Below, piece by piece: positions 33,980 to 42,494 of a stretch of 64,000 nt of DNA. The number at the start of each line of letters is the position of its first letter. The stretch's first letter is position 1. The notes below the pieces were generated by a model, which was given only the letters and a program-made list of their open reading frames with translations, was not told where the DNA came from and did not search any database. Source of the DNA: Pontimicrobium aquaticum (GTDB taxonomy: Bacteria > Bacteroidota > Bacteroidia > Flavobacteriales > Flavobacteriaceae). A program made the translations under genes and the position numbers. The stretch is taken from positions 124,001 through 188,000 of the forward strand of contig NZ_SUPL01000005.1 of the NCBI RefSeq assembly GCF_005047595.1. The letters run 5' to 3'.

Positions 33980-36321
33980 AAATCAATCTCCGGGTCGTCA
34001 TCCAGTTGTCCTTTTTTGGACAACTTTGCGTTTTCTTTATACTCCTCACAATCTAGAATAATAGATAAATCTATTGGTTTTTCAAATTCTTCTTTTGAAA
34101 CATTTAAAGTTTCATCAGCATAACATTTTTTCATGTATAATCCCCAAATAGGCAATGCCATGGCTGCACCTTGCCCATAGGTAATACTTTCAAAATGCGC
34201 TGCACGATCTTCTGCGCCAACCCAAACGCCTGTGACTAAATTAGGAACCATTCCCATAAACCAACCATCACTTTGGTTTTGCGTGGTTCCGGTTTTTCCA
34301 GCTATTGGATTATCAAATTCATAAGGGTAGCCTGTAACAATTTTCTTATAGGCACGATCTGTTCCATAGGTGTGTCTTAGCCTAGTTCCAGAACCTCCTT
34401 GAGTAACGCCCTCCAATAAATTAACAGTTACATAAGCCACTTCTTCACTTAAAACATCTTTAGTTTCAGGTGTAAATTGAAACAATACCGTTCCGTTTTT
34501 ATCTTCAATTCTAGTGAGTACTACAGGAGTGGTATAAACACCTTTATTAGCAAATGTAGAATACGCTGCCACCATTTCATACACACTTAAATCTGGTGTC
34601 CCAAGTGCTATAGATGGTACAGGTAAAATATCTTGTTCAATACCTAAGCTTTTTGCTAAATCTACTACTGGTTGTGGACCAATTTCGTTCATTAATCTTG
34701 CCGTAACTGTATTTACAGAATTCGCTAAGGATTGCTTAAGGTTTAAATACCCTGAATAATCACCATTATCATTCCTTGGTGTCCAAGACTCTGGATTTCC
34801 ATACTTATTGGCTGGAATGGTGATTTGTGATTTTGGAAAGGTATCACACGGTGACAAACGTAATTGGTCTATGGCAGCAGCATATACAAAAGGCTTAAAA
34901 GTAGAACCTATTTGACGCTTTCCTTGTTTTACCATATCGTATTTAAAGTGACGATAGTTCATTCCACCAACCCATGCTCTTACATGTCCTGTTTGCGGTT
35001 CCATAGACATCATTCCTGGTCGTAAAAAGTGCTTGTAATAACGCATGGAATCCATTGGTGTCATCACGGTATCAATCTCGGCATATTTTCCATCTTGCCA
35101 AGAAAAAATGCTCATTTGGGTAGGTTCATCAAACGACTTATAAATTTCCTCATCAGGTTTTTTAAGGTCATATTTCATATGTCTCCAACGCTCTGATCGT
35201 TTAATTGATACTTGCATTAACGTATCTATGGCACCATGAGTAAGATCTAAAAATGGTGCTGTTGGGTTTCGTCTCTTGGTATTTTGATGGAAAAACTCTG
35301 CTTGTAACCTTGGCATGTGTTCTTCAACCGCTTCTTCGGCATATTTTTGCATTCTAGAATCGATGGTTGTATAAAACTTTAATCCATCTTTGTAAATGCT
35401 GTACTTTGAGCCATCTGGCTTTCTATTGTTAGGGTTATTTACCCACTTTTTAAGTTCCTCCTGTAAATACGCTCTAAAATAGGTGGCTGTACCGTCGTTG
35501 TGAGACTGTGGTGTATATTTTAAATCCAACGCTGTTTGCTGTAAAGAGTCTTTTACTTCTTGAGTGATAAAGCCATACTTTTCCATTTGAGCCAACACCA
35601 CATTACGTCTGTTTCTGGTTCCTTCAGGGTTTCTGTGTGATCTCGGGTTATACAATGATGAATTTTTAAACATCCCAACCAACATAGCCGCTTCTTTTAA
35701 ATCGAGGTCTTGTGGTTTTTTATCAAAATAAATACTTGCTGCCGAACGAATGCCATCAGCATTATTCCCAAAATCATAGATGTTGAAATATTGGGCTATA
35801 ATTTCTTCTTTGGTGTATTGGCGCTCTAAACGTGTTGCAATGACCCATTCTTTAATTTTTTGTGTAATTCTTCCTGTAGTGCTTCTAGAGCCCTCACCGT
35901 GGAACAATTGTTTTGCTAATTGTTGTGAAATGGTACTCGCTCCTCCACCTCTACCTAGCTTTACTATGGCTCTTAAGGTTCCTCTAGCGTCTATACCTGA
36001 GTGCTCTCTAAAACGCGCATCTTCTGTGGCAATTAAAGCATCTACTAAGTGCTTTGGCAACTCATCATAACCAACTGGTGTTCTGTTATCATTTAAATAA
36101 AACTTTCCGAGAGTTTCACCATCGGATGAAATGATTTCTCCTGCTAGATTAGTGTTAGGATTTTCTAACTGTGTATGGTCTGGCATTTCACCAAAAACGC
36201 CCCAAGCTGCCAATTGAAATATTAAGAAAAAACAAAGTATTCCAGCTCCAAATAATATCCAAAACCAACGAATATATTTTGAAAAATCTCCTGTGTTTTT
36301 TGTTTTCTTTTTTGTAGCCAT
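33976..36321 (-). CDS. Penicillin-binding protein 1A, bifunctional peptidoglycan synthase
   Basis: This 781-residue class A PBP polymerises and cross-links peptidoglycan on the outside of the inner membrane. A cytoplasmic basic tail is followed by one transmembrane helix (about 18-40). The GT51 transglycosylase domain carries the catalytic Glu in ATEDARFREHSGID (about residue 97) and GGGASTISQQLAKQLF. The transpeptidase domain has the nucleophile in GSTFKPF (about 472), SVN in LANSVNTVTARL and KTGTT at about 676. The C-terminal tail is acidic (DDDPEIDF). gldH lies four bases upstream on the same strand, so they are probably cotranscribed. Confidence 0.95.
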   Translation of the reverse strand: MATKKKTKNTGDFSKYIRWFWILFGAGILCFFLIFQLAAWGVFGEMPDHTQLENPNTNLAGEIISSDGETLGKFYLNDNRTPVGYDELPKHLVDALIATEDARFREHSGIDARGTLRAIVKLGRGGGASTISQQLAKQLFHGEGSRSTTGRITQKIKEWVIATRLERQYTKEEIIAQYFNIYDFGNNADGIRSAASIYFDKKPQDLDLKEAAMLVGMFKNSSLYNPRSHRNPEGTRNRRNVVLAQMEKYGFITQEVKDSLQQTALDLKYTPQSHNDGTATYFRAYLQEELKKWVNNPNNRKPDGSKYSIYKDGLKFYTTIDSRMQKYAEEAVEEHMPRLQAEFFHQNTKRRNPTAPFLDLTHGAIDTLMQVSIKRSERWRHMKYDLKKPDEEIYKSFDEPTQMSIFSWQDGKYAEIDTVMTPMDSMRYYKHFLRPGMMSMEPQTGHVRAWVGGMNYRHFKYDMVKQGKRQIGSTFKPFVYAAAIDQLRLSPCDTFPKSQITIPANKYGNPESWTPRNDNGDYSGYLNLKQSLANSVNTVTARLMNEIGPQPVVDLAKSLGIEQDILPVPSIALGTPDLSVYEMVAAYSTFANKGVYTTPVVLTRIEDKNGTVLFQFTPETKDVLSEEVAYVTVNLLEGVTQGGSGTRLRHTYGTDRAYKKIVTGYPYEFDNPIAGKTGTTQNQSDGWFMGMVPNLVTGVWVGAEDRAAHFESITYGQGAAMALPIWGLYMKKCYADETLNVSKEEFEKPIDLSIILDCEEYKENAKLSKKGQLDDDPEIDF

Positions 36322-36324
36322 GTA

Positions 36325-36819
36325 TTAATTACTGTTTTGGGGTGTTTCTATTCTAAATCCAATGTCTGTGATGCCTTCAAGGTTTTCAACACCATTAACT
36401 TGTCCGTTTTCACGCATAGCGTGTTGAATTTTCACTAAATAATCTCCAAATTCTGAAAACACAACCCCTTCTTTATACCACAGTTTATTCTCTTTAACAT
36501 CCGAAAATCCTGTGCCTAAAAACTCGCCATTGGGTTTTGCCATTTCATACTCTAGAGTATCTGTTACTTTTTTTCCGTTAGGGAAATTCATTTCAACTAT
36601 TAAAAACAGATTACTGTATTTATAATTACTTGTGTTTCTAAGGTTTACAAATAAGTTATAAGGTTTTAACGAATCTGGTGGTGTTACATAAAACTCCACT
36701 ATTGAGTCTTTATGCCATTGATTAGGTACCGATTGATATTCGTCAAACACACGATTAGAATCACAAGCAGTAACTCCAATACACAAGATAATCAACAATC
36801 CAAAAACTTTATTTCGCAT
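36325..36819 (-). CDS. gldH: Gliding motility lipoprotein GldH
   Basis: This lipoprotein of about 164 residues matches GldH, one of the lipoproteins needed for flavobacterial gliding and linked to the type IX secretion machinery. A longer frame is open upstream, but MRNKVFGLLIILCIGVTAC starts with a proper signal and ends in a lipobox (VTAC, Cys at about 19), so I chose that ATG. Recognisable blocks are SNRVFDEYQSVPNQWHKDS, VNLRNTSNYKYSNLF and KENKLWYKEGVVF. It overlaps the end of ricT by 11 bases; PBP1A follows. With sprE at the other end of the window, this suggests gliding or type IX secretion. Confidence 0.92.
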   Translation of the reverse strand: MRNKVFGLLIILCIGVTACDSNRVFDEYQSVPNQWHKDSIVEFYVTPPDSLKPYNLFVNLRNTSNYKYSNLFLIVEMNFPNGKKVTDTLEYEMAKPNGEFLGTGFSDVKENKLWYKEGVVFSEFGDYLVKIQHAMRENGQVNGVENLEGITDIGFRIETPQNSN

Positions 36820-37969
36820 TATTTTTTGATCTTCTTTTGTTCTTGTTTCTATTATTTCTACGTTTTCTAGAGCGTTTTGGACTATCAAATCGTGTTAAAC
36901 TATCTTGTCCTACAACGTTTTCAAAATCTGTTTTAGTGTCTTCTACCAAGTCTTGCGCATATTCTTCTAGGCTCGCTACTTTTTTCTTTTTAGAATTAAT
37001 TTCTATAATTTCTTTAGCCTGAGCAGTTGTAAGTTTATGCCAATTCATCCATTCGCCTTCATAGGCATACCACATATAGCCTTTAAAAATATCTGTTTTT
37101 TGACACACACCAACACCTTTTTCTGTTTGCAATTTAATATCGCTTTTAGGGAAACTTTTTAAGGCATCTAAATAGGTGTCTAGTTCATAATTTAAACAGC
37201 ACTTTAACTTACCGCACTGTCCTGCTAATTTTTGTGGATTTAAGGATAATTGCTGGTAGCGTGCAGAGGAAGTACTTACTGAACGAAAATCGGTTAACCA
37301 AGTAGAGCAACACAATTCTCTTCCACAGGAGCCAATACCTCCAAGTCTGGCAGCTTCTTGACGAAAACCAACTTGTTTCATCTCGATTCGAGTTCGGAAC
37401 TCTTTTGCAAAAACCTTGATAAGTTCTCTAAAATCAACTCGTTCTTCGGCTGTATAATAAAATGTCGCTTTACTTGCATCGCCTTGATATTCGATGTCCG
37501 AAATTTTCATCTGTAACTTAAGGTCAATAGCAAATTGGCGCGCCTTAACTTTCATGGCTTCTTCCTTATCTCTAGCGCCTTGCCAAATATCAATATCTCT
37601 TTGGGACGCTTTTCTATATATCTTGAAAAATTCTTCAGGAGTTTCACTAATATTTTTACGTTTCATTTGCACGCGAACCAATTCGCCTACAAGCGTTACC
37701 ATACCAATATCGTGTCCCGCTTGTGCTTGAGTAGCAACAACATCTCCAATGCTTAGCGATAAATTTTCTGTGTTTTTATAATAGTGTTTTCTTCCGTTTT
37801 TAAAACGTACTTCAACCCAGTCAAAGGGTTTTTCTCCGTTAGGAAGCGACATGTTAGACAACCAGTCAAAAACAGTTAATTTGTTACAGCTATCAGTTCC
37901 GCAAGTTCCATTGTTCTTACATCCTTTAGGCTGACCGTCTTTACCAGTTGAGCAACTGTTACAAGCCAT
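36809..37969 (-). CDS. ricT: RicT/YaaT-like PSP1-domain protein
   Basis: This 386-residue cytosolic protein has the PSP1 domain of RicT (YaaT), which in Bacillus forms an iron-sulfur-containing complex that controls RNase Y and biofilm or competence. It starts with a cysteine-rich head (MACNSCSTGKDGQPKGCKNN). The PSP1 core covers about 50-290 with GGIGSCGRELCCSTWL and LAGQCGKLKCCLNYE, the conserved cysteine clusters. The C-terminal tail is very basic (SPKRSRKRRNNRNKNKRRSK), suggesting RNA or DNA contact. The gldH gene starts inside its last codons. RicA and RicF partners are not visible here. Confidence 0.88.
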   Translation of the reverse strand: MACNSCSTGKDGQPKGCKNNGTCGTDSCNKLTVFDWLSNMSLPNGEKPFDWVEVRFKNGRKHYYKNTENLSLSIGDVVATQAQAGHDIGMVTLVGELVRVQMKRKNISETPEEFFKIYRKASQRDIDIWQGARDKEEAMKVKARQFAIDLKLQMKISDIEYQGDASKATFYYTAEERVDFRELIKVFAKEFRTRIEMKQVGFRQEAARLGGIGSCGRELCCSTWLTDFRSVSTSSARYQQLSLNPQKLAGQCGKLKCCLNYELDTYLDALKSFPKSDIKLQTEKGVGVCQKTDIFKGYMWYAYEGEWMNWHKLTTAQAKEIIEINSKKKKVASLEEYAQDLVEDTKTDFENVVGQDSLTRFDSPKRSRKRRNNRNKNKRRSKNNAK

Positions 37970-38084
37970 ATATTTTTATATATTGAATTCGTTAATAATT
38001 AAATTATTACGAATGAATGTTCATAAATCCTTTAATGAGGTAAAGATAAGATTATTATATAGACTTTTAAAAGGCTAAATAAAA

Positions 38085-38315
38085 TTAGATGTCCTTAACA
38101 GAAATAATATTTACGGGACATGCTTTTGCTGCCTTTTCGCAATCGTCAAATATAATATGGTCATAAGACTTTAAAGTAAAGAACCCTTTTTTGTCTTTTG
38201 CGTGTAAGAGCACTGACTTACCATCTTTTTTAGACATTCTAAATTGATTTGGAGCTAATTCTACACAGTAATTACAACCAATACATTTATTTCGTTGAAG
38301 TGTTACTACTACCAT
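38085..38315 (-). CDS. Small [4Fe-4S] ferredoxin
   Basis: This 76-residue ferredoxin carries the cluster motif CIGCNYC (about residues 11-17) and a distant CP in KACPVNII (about 66-70), enough for one [4Fe-4S] (or [3Fe-4S]) cluster. One more cysteine (DDCEKAAKAC) lies beside it. Its ATG overlaps the stop of the U32 peptidase-family gene (TAATG), so it is translated with it. I infer that it is the electron donor or cluster partner for the TrhP-type enzyme encoded just upstream. Alternatively it is a general electron carrier that happens to be cotranscribed. Confidence 0.88.
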   Translation of the reverse strand: MVVVTLQRNKCIGCNYCVELAPNQFRMSKKDGKSVLLHAKDKKGFFTLKSYDHIIFDDCEKAAKACPVNIISVKDI

Positions 38316-39559
38316 TAGGCCTCAACTTTGTTTTCAACAATTTTATATAATTTATCTGAAGGTCTAATTCTAAAATCTAACGGAATTGTAACTGAATCTC
38401 CTTTTAATCCTTTATCTAATTTCTCATCATTAACCAACATTTCTTTAACTTCTATTTCTTTTGCACCTGTCGTTGGTCCAGTAATTAAAATAGTATCGCC
38501 AATAGTTAAATCGTATGCTTCAATTTTGAATTCTCCAATTTTTGCTTTTGGAAAAAAGTGCATGCCTTTGCCTAAATACAATTTTTTTTGTGTTGCATGA
38601 GACCCTGAGCCTTTGCTCCACTCCCCAAGTTTTTGACCTAAATAATAGCCATTCCAAAAACCGCGATTATATACTTTTTCGAGTTCTTGCATCCATAAAA
38701 TAACCTCATCTTTATTATAAGTGCCTTTCTCTAAACTATCAATAGCCTCTCGATAACACTTAATTACTTTTGCAACATATTCTGGCGCTCTGCCTCTTCC
38801 CTCTATTTTTAATACTTTAATGCCTGCATCAGCCACTTGGTCTAAAAAATCGATAGTACATAAATCTTTTGGTGACATGATGTACTCATTATCCAGCTCC
38901 ATTTCGAATCCAGTTTCTTGGTCAATAACCGTATATTTTTTTCGGCAATTTTGCTTACAAGCACCTCTATTTGCAGAAGAATTATGCGAATGCAAACTCA
39001 TATAACACTTTCCAGAAACAGCCATACATAATGCACCATGACCAAAAATTTCAATCTCGACTAACTTTCCTGAAGGCCCTTTTATTTGATCTTTTTCTAT
39101 TTGCTCAGTAATCCTTTTTACTTGTCTCAAACTTAATTCTCTACTTAACACCATAGTATCAGCAAACATCGCATAAAACTTAACTGTTTCTATGTTTGTG
39201 ATATTTATTTGGGTAGAAATGTGTACTTCCATTCCAGCTTCTCTAGCTGATGCAATAACCGCTTGATCCATAGCTATTACAGCTGTAATATTAGCTTCTT
39301 TAGCTTTTTTTATGAGTGTTTTTACGATAGATAAGTCATGATCGTAAATAATGGTGTTTAACGTAAGGTACGTGCGAACATTTTTTTCTTTACAACGTCT
39401 AGAAATTTCTTGTAAATCATCCAACGTAAAATTAATAGAAGCTCGAGCTCTCATATTTAGTTGTTCCACTCCAAAATATACCGAGTCTGCACCATTATCT
39501 AAAGCCGCTTGTAGCGATTCAAAATTTCCTGCAGGTGCCATTAATTCTATCTTTTGCAT
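38315..39559 (-). CDS. trhP: TrhP-like U32 family tRNA U34 hydroxylation protein
   Basis: This protein of about 415 residues belongs to peptidase family U32 and resembles YegQ/TrhP, needed in E. coli to make 5-hydroxyuridine at tRNA position 34 from a prephenate-derived intermediate. It begins KIELMAPAGNFESLQAAL. The cysteine block GHGALCMAVSGKCYM ... NRGACKQNCRKKY (about 175-208) holds the four cysteines expected to bind an iron-sulfur cluster. EGRGRAPEYVAKVIKCYREA and RGFWNGYYLG follow. GTG and two ATG codons are possible starts; I chose the ATG giving MQKIEL. The adjacent TrhO gene supports the TrhP call over a collagenase-type peptidase. Confidence 0.85.
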   Translation of the reverse strand: MQKIELMAPAGNFESLQAALDNGADSVYFGVEQLNMRARASINFTLDDLQEISRRCKEKNVRTYLTLNTIIYDHDLSIVKTLIKKAKEANITAVIAMDQAVIASAREAGMEVHISTQINITNIETVKFYAMFADTMVLSRELSLRQVKRITEQIEKDQIKGPSGKLVEIEIFGHGALCMAVSGKCYMSLHSHNSSANRGACKQNCRKKYTVIDQETGFEMELDNEYIMSPKDLCTIDFLDQVADAGIKVLKIEGRGRAPEYVAKVIKCYREAIDSLEKGTYNKDEVILWMQELEKVYNRGFWNGYYLGQKLGEWSKGSGSHATQKKLYLGKGMHFFPKAKIGEFKIEAYDLTIGDTILITGPTTGAKEIEVKEMLVNDEKLDKGLKGDSVTIPLDFRIRPSDKLYKIVENKVEA

Positions 39560-39568
39560 CATCACTTC

Positions 39569-40642
39569 TTACTTTTTATCAACTTTTAAGGTCTCGAAAA
39601 TATTTCTCAAATCTTTTTTATAAGGTAAGTGGTCTGCTCTTCCTTTTTTAAAAATATCGTTACTGTTTCCTTGTCCTTTACGTAATGCTTTTTGCTCTTC
39701 GTAAGGCAAAGCATGTATGTCTTTACAATTATTAGAACAGCAGTTATTCATTTCTTCTTTACATTTATCGCATTGAATGAATAGTAAGTGACATGCATCG
39801 TTAGCACAATTGGTGTGCACATCTGCTGGTTCGCCACATTGATGGCAGCACGCAATAATATCGTCACTAATTTTTTCGGCTCTGCGCTCATCAAACACAA
39901 AGTTTTTTCCAATAAATTTATTTTCTAATCCTTTATCATTTACTTGACGAGTGTATTCAATAATGCCTCCTTCTAATTGATACACATTCTTAAAGCCTTT
40001 ATGTTTAAAATAAGCACTTGCTTTTTCGCAACGAATTCCTCCAGTACAATACATTACTAGATTTTTGTCTTCCTTGTGCTCTTTTAAATCATCCTCGATA
40101 ATATCTAAAGATTCTCTAAAAGTATCTACATCTGGCGTTATCGCATTTTTAAAATGACCTATTTCACTTTCATAGTGATTACGCATATCTACAAGTACTG
40201 TATTATCGTCTTCAATTAATTCGTTAAAAGTATCGGCTCCAACATGTATTCCTTTATTAGTTACATCAAACGTATCGTCATTTAAACCATCAGCAACAAT
40301 TTTATGGCGCACTTTTACTTTAAGTTTTAAAAAAGATAAGTTGTCTTGCTCTATGGCTATATTTAGTCGTATGTCTTTTAAAAAATCTATGTTATCAAGA
40401 TGTGTTTTAAACTCATTGAATCTATCAGCTGGAAGAGAAAGTTGTGCGTTTATACCCTCGGTAGCCACATAGATTCGTCCTAAAACATCTAATTGGTTCC
40501 AAACAATAAATAATTGGTCTCTAAATTCTTGAGGATTTGTAATTTTTGCGTATTGATAGAACGAGAGTGTTAATCGATCTTTTCCTGCTTTTTCGATTAA
40601 TTCTGCTCTTTCTTTAGCGCTTAAGGTATTGTACAGTTGCAT
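39569..40642 (-). CDS. trhO: TrhO-type oxygen-dependent tRNA uridine 34 hydroxylase
   Basis: This 357-residue protein matches YceA/TrhO, which makes 5-hydroxyuridine at tRNA wobble position 34 using O2. It has an N-terminal ferredoxin-like domain (about 20-110: VATEGINAQLSL), a central rhodanese domain (about 125-240) with the active cysteine in MYCTGGIRCEKASAYF (about 200), and a C-terminal zinc-finger-like cysteine cluster (CCHQCGEPADVHTNCANDAC ... CDKC, CCSNNC). The U32/TrhP gene begins four to ten bases after its stop. Upstream is a terminator-like hairpin and an ECF-type promoter on the same strand, which may control part of its transcription. Confidence 0.95.
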   Translation of the reverse strand: MQLYNTLSAKERAELIEKAGKDRLTLSFYQYAKITNPQEFRDQLFIVWNQLDVLGRIYVATEGINAQLSLPADRFNEFKTHLDNIDFLKDIRLNIAIEQDNLSFLKLKVKVRHKIVADGLNDDTFDVTNKGIHVGADTFNELIEDDNTVLVDMRNHYESEIGHFKNAITPDVDTFRESLDIIEDDLKEHKEDKNLVMYCTGGIRCEKASAYFKHKGFKNVYQLEGGIIEYTRQVNDKGLENKFIGKNFVFDERRAEKISDDIIACCHQCGEPADVHTNCANDACHLLFIQCDKCKEEMNNCCSNNCKDIHALPYEEQKALRKGQGNSNDIFKKGRADHLPYKKDLRNIFETLKVDKK

Positions 40643-40703
40643 GCTATACTAATTTTAAGGTTAAGAAATATTTTGGCAAATGTACTATTTTTAAAACAAG
40701 GCA

Positions 40704-40740
40704 TAAAAAAACACTTTAAAATTTAATTTAAAGTGTCTTC
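40704..40740 (-). terminator. Minus-strand terminator hairpin 62 bases ahead of trhO
   Basis: Read on the minus strand: ACACTTTAAA, loop TTAAAT, TTTAAAGTGT, then TTTTTTT. The ten-pair stem plus U-tract is a proper intrinsic terminator, but no ordinary minus-strand gene lies upstream of it. It therefore ends a short transcript from the promoter at 40859-40886, or attenuates trhO. Confidence 0.7.
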
Positions 40741-40793
40741 AAAATTTAATAATGGTATATTTATTTTTTATCTTATTTAGATAAAAACTCACT

Positions 40794-40832
40794 TTACTTC
40801 TTAACAAAAAAGAGCTTTAAAGTGTTTTTCAT
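40794..40832 (-). CDS. Possible 12-residue leader peptide MKNTLKLFFVKK
   Basis: On the minus strand an ATG opens 12 codons ending TAA, about 27 bases downstream of the ECF-type promoter and 54 bases upstream of the terminator. Its first codons (AAAAACACTTTAAAG) repeat the 5' arm of the terminator stem, so the terminator's 3' arm could pair with either copy. That is what one expects of an attenuating leader, but such a short ORF can be chance. Confidence 0.3.
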   Translation of the reverse strand: MKNTLKLFFVKK

Positions 40833-40858
40833 AGCATAAATTTTCCCAGTACTATTTA

Positions 40859-40886
40859 GTAGATGCAAAAACTTTTAAAAGGTTGC
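40859..40886 (-). promoter_or_regulatory. ECF-type promoter (GCAACC-N14-GCATCT) on the minus strand
   Basis: The minus strand reads GCAACC (40886-40881), 14 bases, then GCATCTAC (40866-40859). Element order and spacing are identical to the sites at 7529-7556 and 42002-42029. It points toward the 12-codon ORF, the terminator and trhO. Confidence 0.55.
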
Positions 40887-40902
40887 GTTATAAAATTGTT
40901 TG

Positions 40903-40929
40903 ATGCTAAAAGATGTATTATTTTAGCAT
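40903..40929. promoter_or_regulatory. Palindrome ATGCTAAAA-N9-TTTTAGCAT upstream of recA
   Basis: A nine-base perfect inverted repeat with a nine-base spacer ends 25 bases before the recA start codon. The repeat centre-to-centre distance (18 bases) is near two helical turns, as expected of a dimeric repressor site, or it is an mRNA stem. The regulator is not known. Confidence 0.5.
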
Positions 40930-40954
40930 ATCATAGAAACGAAAATTAGAAGTA

Positions 40955-41959
40955 ATGAGTAAGGAAAAAGAAGCAAAGTTAAAAGCATTAAAGCTTACAT
41001 TAGATAAATTAGACAAGGCATACGGAAAAGGAACCGTCATGAAAATGAGTGATCAAGCTGTGGTGGATGTAGATGCTATTTCATCGGGTTCGTTAGGGCT
41101 AGATATTGCTTTAGGTGTTGGTGGTTACCCTCGCGGAAGAGTTATTGAAATATATGGTCCTGAATCTTCAGGTAAAACTACACTAACATTACATGCTATT
41201 GCTGAAGCACAAAAAGCAGGAGGTATAGCTGCCTTTATTGATGCAGAACATGCTTTTGATAGATTTTATGCCGAAAAATTGGGTGTAGATATTGACAACC
41301 TAATTATATCGCAACCAGATCATGGTGAACAAGCCTTAGAGATTGCTGATAATTTAGTGCGCTCAGGAGCTATTGATATTGTAGTTATCGACTCGGTAGC
41401 TGCATTGACTCCAAAAAGCGAAATTGAAGGAGAAATGGGTGACTCTAAAATGGGTCTTCATGCAAGATTAATGTCTCAAGCATTACGAAAACTAACTGCT
41501 TCAATTAGTAAAACAAATTGCACCATGATATTCATCAACCAATTACGTGAAAAAATTGGTGTTATGTTTGGAAACCCAGAAACAACAACAGGTGGTAATG
41601 CATTAAAATTTTATGCTTCTGTACGATTAGATATTCGTCGCTCCACCCAAATAAAAGATAGTGGTGGTAATGTGCTTGGTAACAAAACTCGTGTTAAGGT
41701 GGTTAAAAACAAAGTAGCACCTCCTTTTAGAATGGCAGAATTTGATATTATGTATGGCGAAGGTATTTCAAAAATTGGTGAAATTTTAGATATTGCCGTT
41801 GAAAACGAAATTGTAAAGAAAAGTGGCTCTTGGTTTAGTTATCAAGACTCAAAACTTGGGCAAGGAAGAGACGCTGTAAAAAATATGCTAAAAGACAATC
41901 CGGATTTAATGGATGAACTAGAAGAACAAATTAAAGTCATAATTTCTGAAAATAAGTAA
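40955..41959 (+). CDS. recA: Recombinase RecA
   Basis: This 334-residue recombinase binds single-stranded DNA and ATP and drives strand exchange and repair. The N-terminal part begins [20 protein letters not shown]. Walker A is GPESSGKTT (about 66-74), Walker [12 protein letters not shown] (about 143-153). L2 and the [22 protein letters not shown] and [17 protein letters not shown] blocks are present. The length is a little short at the acidic C-terminus ([15 protein letters not shown]), as is usual in flavobacteria. It stands alone with a palindrome upstream and a strong terminator downstream. Confidence 0.98.
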   Translation: MSKEKEAKLKALKLTLDKLDKAYGKGTVMKMSDQAVVDVDAISSGSLGLDIALGVGGYPRGRVIEIYGPESSGKTTLTLHAIAEAQKAGGIAAFIDAEHAFDRFYAEKLGVDIDNLIISQPDHGEQALEIADNLVRSGAIDIVVIDSVAALTPKSEIEGEMGDSKMGLHARLMSQALRKLTASISKTNCTMIFINQLREKIGVMFGNPETTTGGNALKFYASVRLDIRRSTQIKDSGGNVLGNKTRVKVVKNKVAPPFRMAEFDIMYGEGISKIGEILDIAVENEIVKKSGSWFSYQDSKLGQGRDAVKNMLKDNPDLMDELEEQIKVIISENK

Positions 41960-41961
41960 TA

Positions 41962-41990
41962 AAAAAATCCCGCAAAAAGCGGGATTTTTT
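41962..41990. terminator. Strong intrinsic terminator after recA
   Basis: AAAAAATCCCGC, loop AAAAA, GCGGGATTTTTT: a 12-pair stem with U-tracts in both directions. Confidence 0.92.
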
Positions 41991-42001
41991 ATGATTTAAG
42001 C

Positions 42002-42029
42002 GCAACCTTTTTAAGCTTCAAACATCTAA
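42002..42029 (+). promoter_or_regulatory. ECF-type promoter (GCAACC-N14-ACATCT) of the sigma-factor operon
   Basis: GCAACC at 42002-42007, 14 bases, ACATCTAA at 42022-42029, 27 bases before the lipoprotein start codon. It lies between the recA terminator and the operon containing an ECF sigma factor, so autoregulation is the natural reading. Same layout as 7529-7556 and 40859-40886. Confidence 0.62.
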
Positions 42030-42056
42030 TAAGTAAATAACTCCAAAACAAATACT

Positions 42057-42476
42057 ATGAAAAAAATAATTTCAGCCATTTTTATTTTTACATTGATATT
42101 TTCTTGTAGCCTAGATAATGATATTGATAGAGATGCTGCTTATACAGATATTATCCCTATACAAAGTGCCGAATTCCCAGACTACTTTGAATCTGGACAA
42201 ACACATACAATTACCTATAATTATTTAAGACCAAGTACATGTCATAGTTTTTACGATTTGTATTATGTTGCAGAAGAAAATACAAGAACCATTGCTGTTG
42301 TTGCCTATGTAGAAGTAAGTGACGATTGCGAAGTTCTAACAGATGAAAATGTAGAAAGCTCATTTAATTTTAGAGCCGAAGAACCTATAGGAACTGTATA
42401 TACTTTTAAGTTTTGGCAAGGAAGAGATAACAGCGGAGAAGATATTTTTGTAACTTATGAGGTAGAAGTGCAATAA
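42057..42476 (+). CDS. Hypothetical lipoprotein opening the ECF sigma operon
   Basis: This 139-residue protein has a signal ending in a good lipobox (MKKIISAIFIFTLIFSC, Cys at about 17). The mature part is acidic and beta-rich, with a central CHSFYDLYYVAEENTR and two further cysteines (about 62 and 91). I do not recognise a family with confidence. The sigma-factor gene begins 18 bases after its stop, and an ECF-type promoter stands upstream. I infer that it is part of the signal-sensing or target output of that sigma factor. Confidence 0.85.
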   Translation: MKKIISAIFIFTLIFSCSLDNDIDRDAAYTDIIPIQSAEFPDYFESGQTHTITYNYLRPSTCHSFYDLYYVAEENTRTIAVVAYVEVSDDCEVLTDENVESSFNFRAEEPIGTVYTFKFWQGRDNSGEDIFVTYEVEVQ

Positions 42477-42494
42477 GCCTTTAAATTGATATAA

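Larger units (their letters stand above)
40643..40954. other. trhO-recA intergenic region with leader-like structures
   Basis: This 312-base region between divergent trhO and recA holds, on the minus strand, an ECF-type promoter, a 12-codon ORF and a terminator hairpin. On the plus strand it holds a 9-9-9 palindrome just upstream of recA. There is no longer ORF and no tRNA-like fold that I can see. The pieces are listed separately. Confidence 0.6.

Noticed and set aside
36820-36888. Longer N-terminus for gldH
   Set aside because: It would put 23 residues before a proper signal peptide and lipobox.
38315-39559. U32 protein as a secreted collagenase
   Set aside because: No signal peptide, four cluster cysteines, and a TrhO gene next to it.
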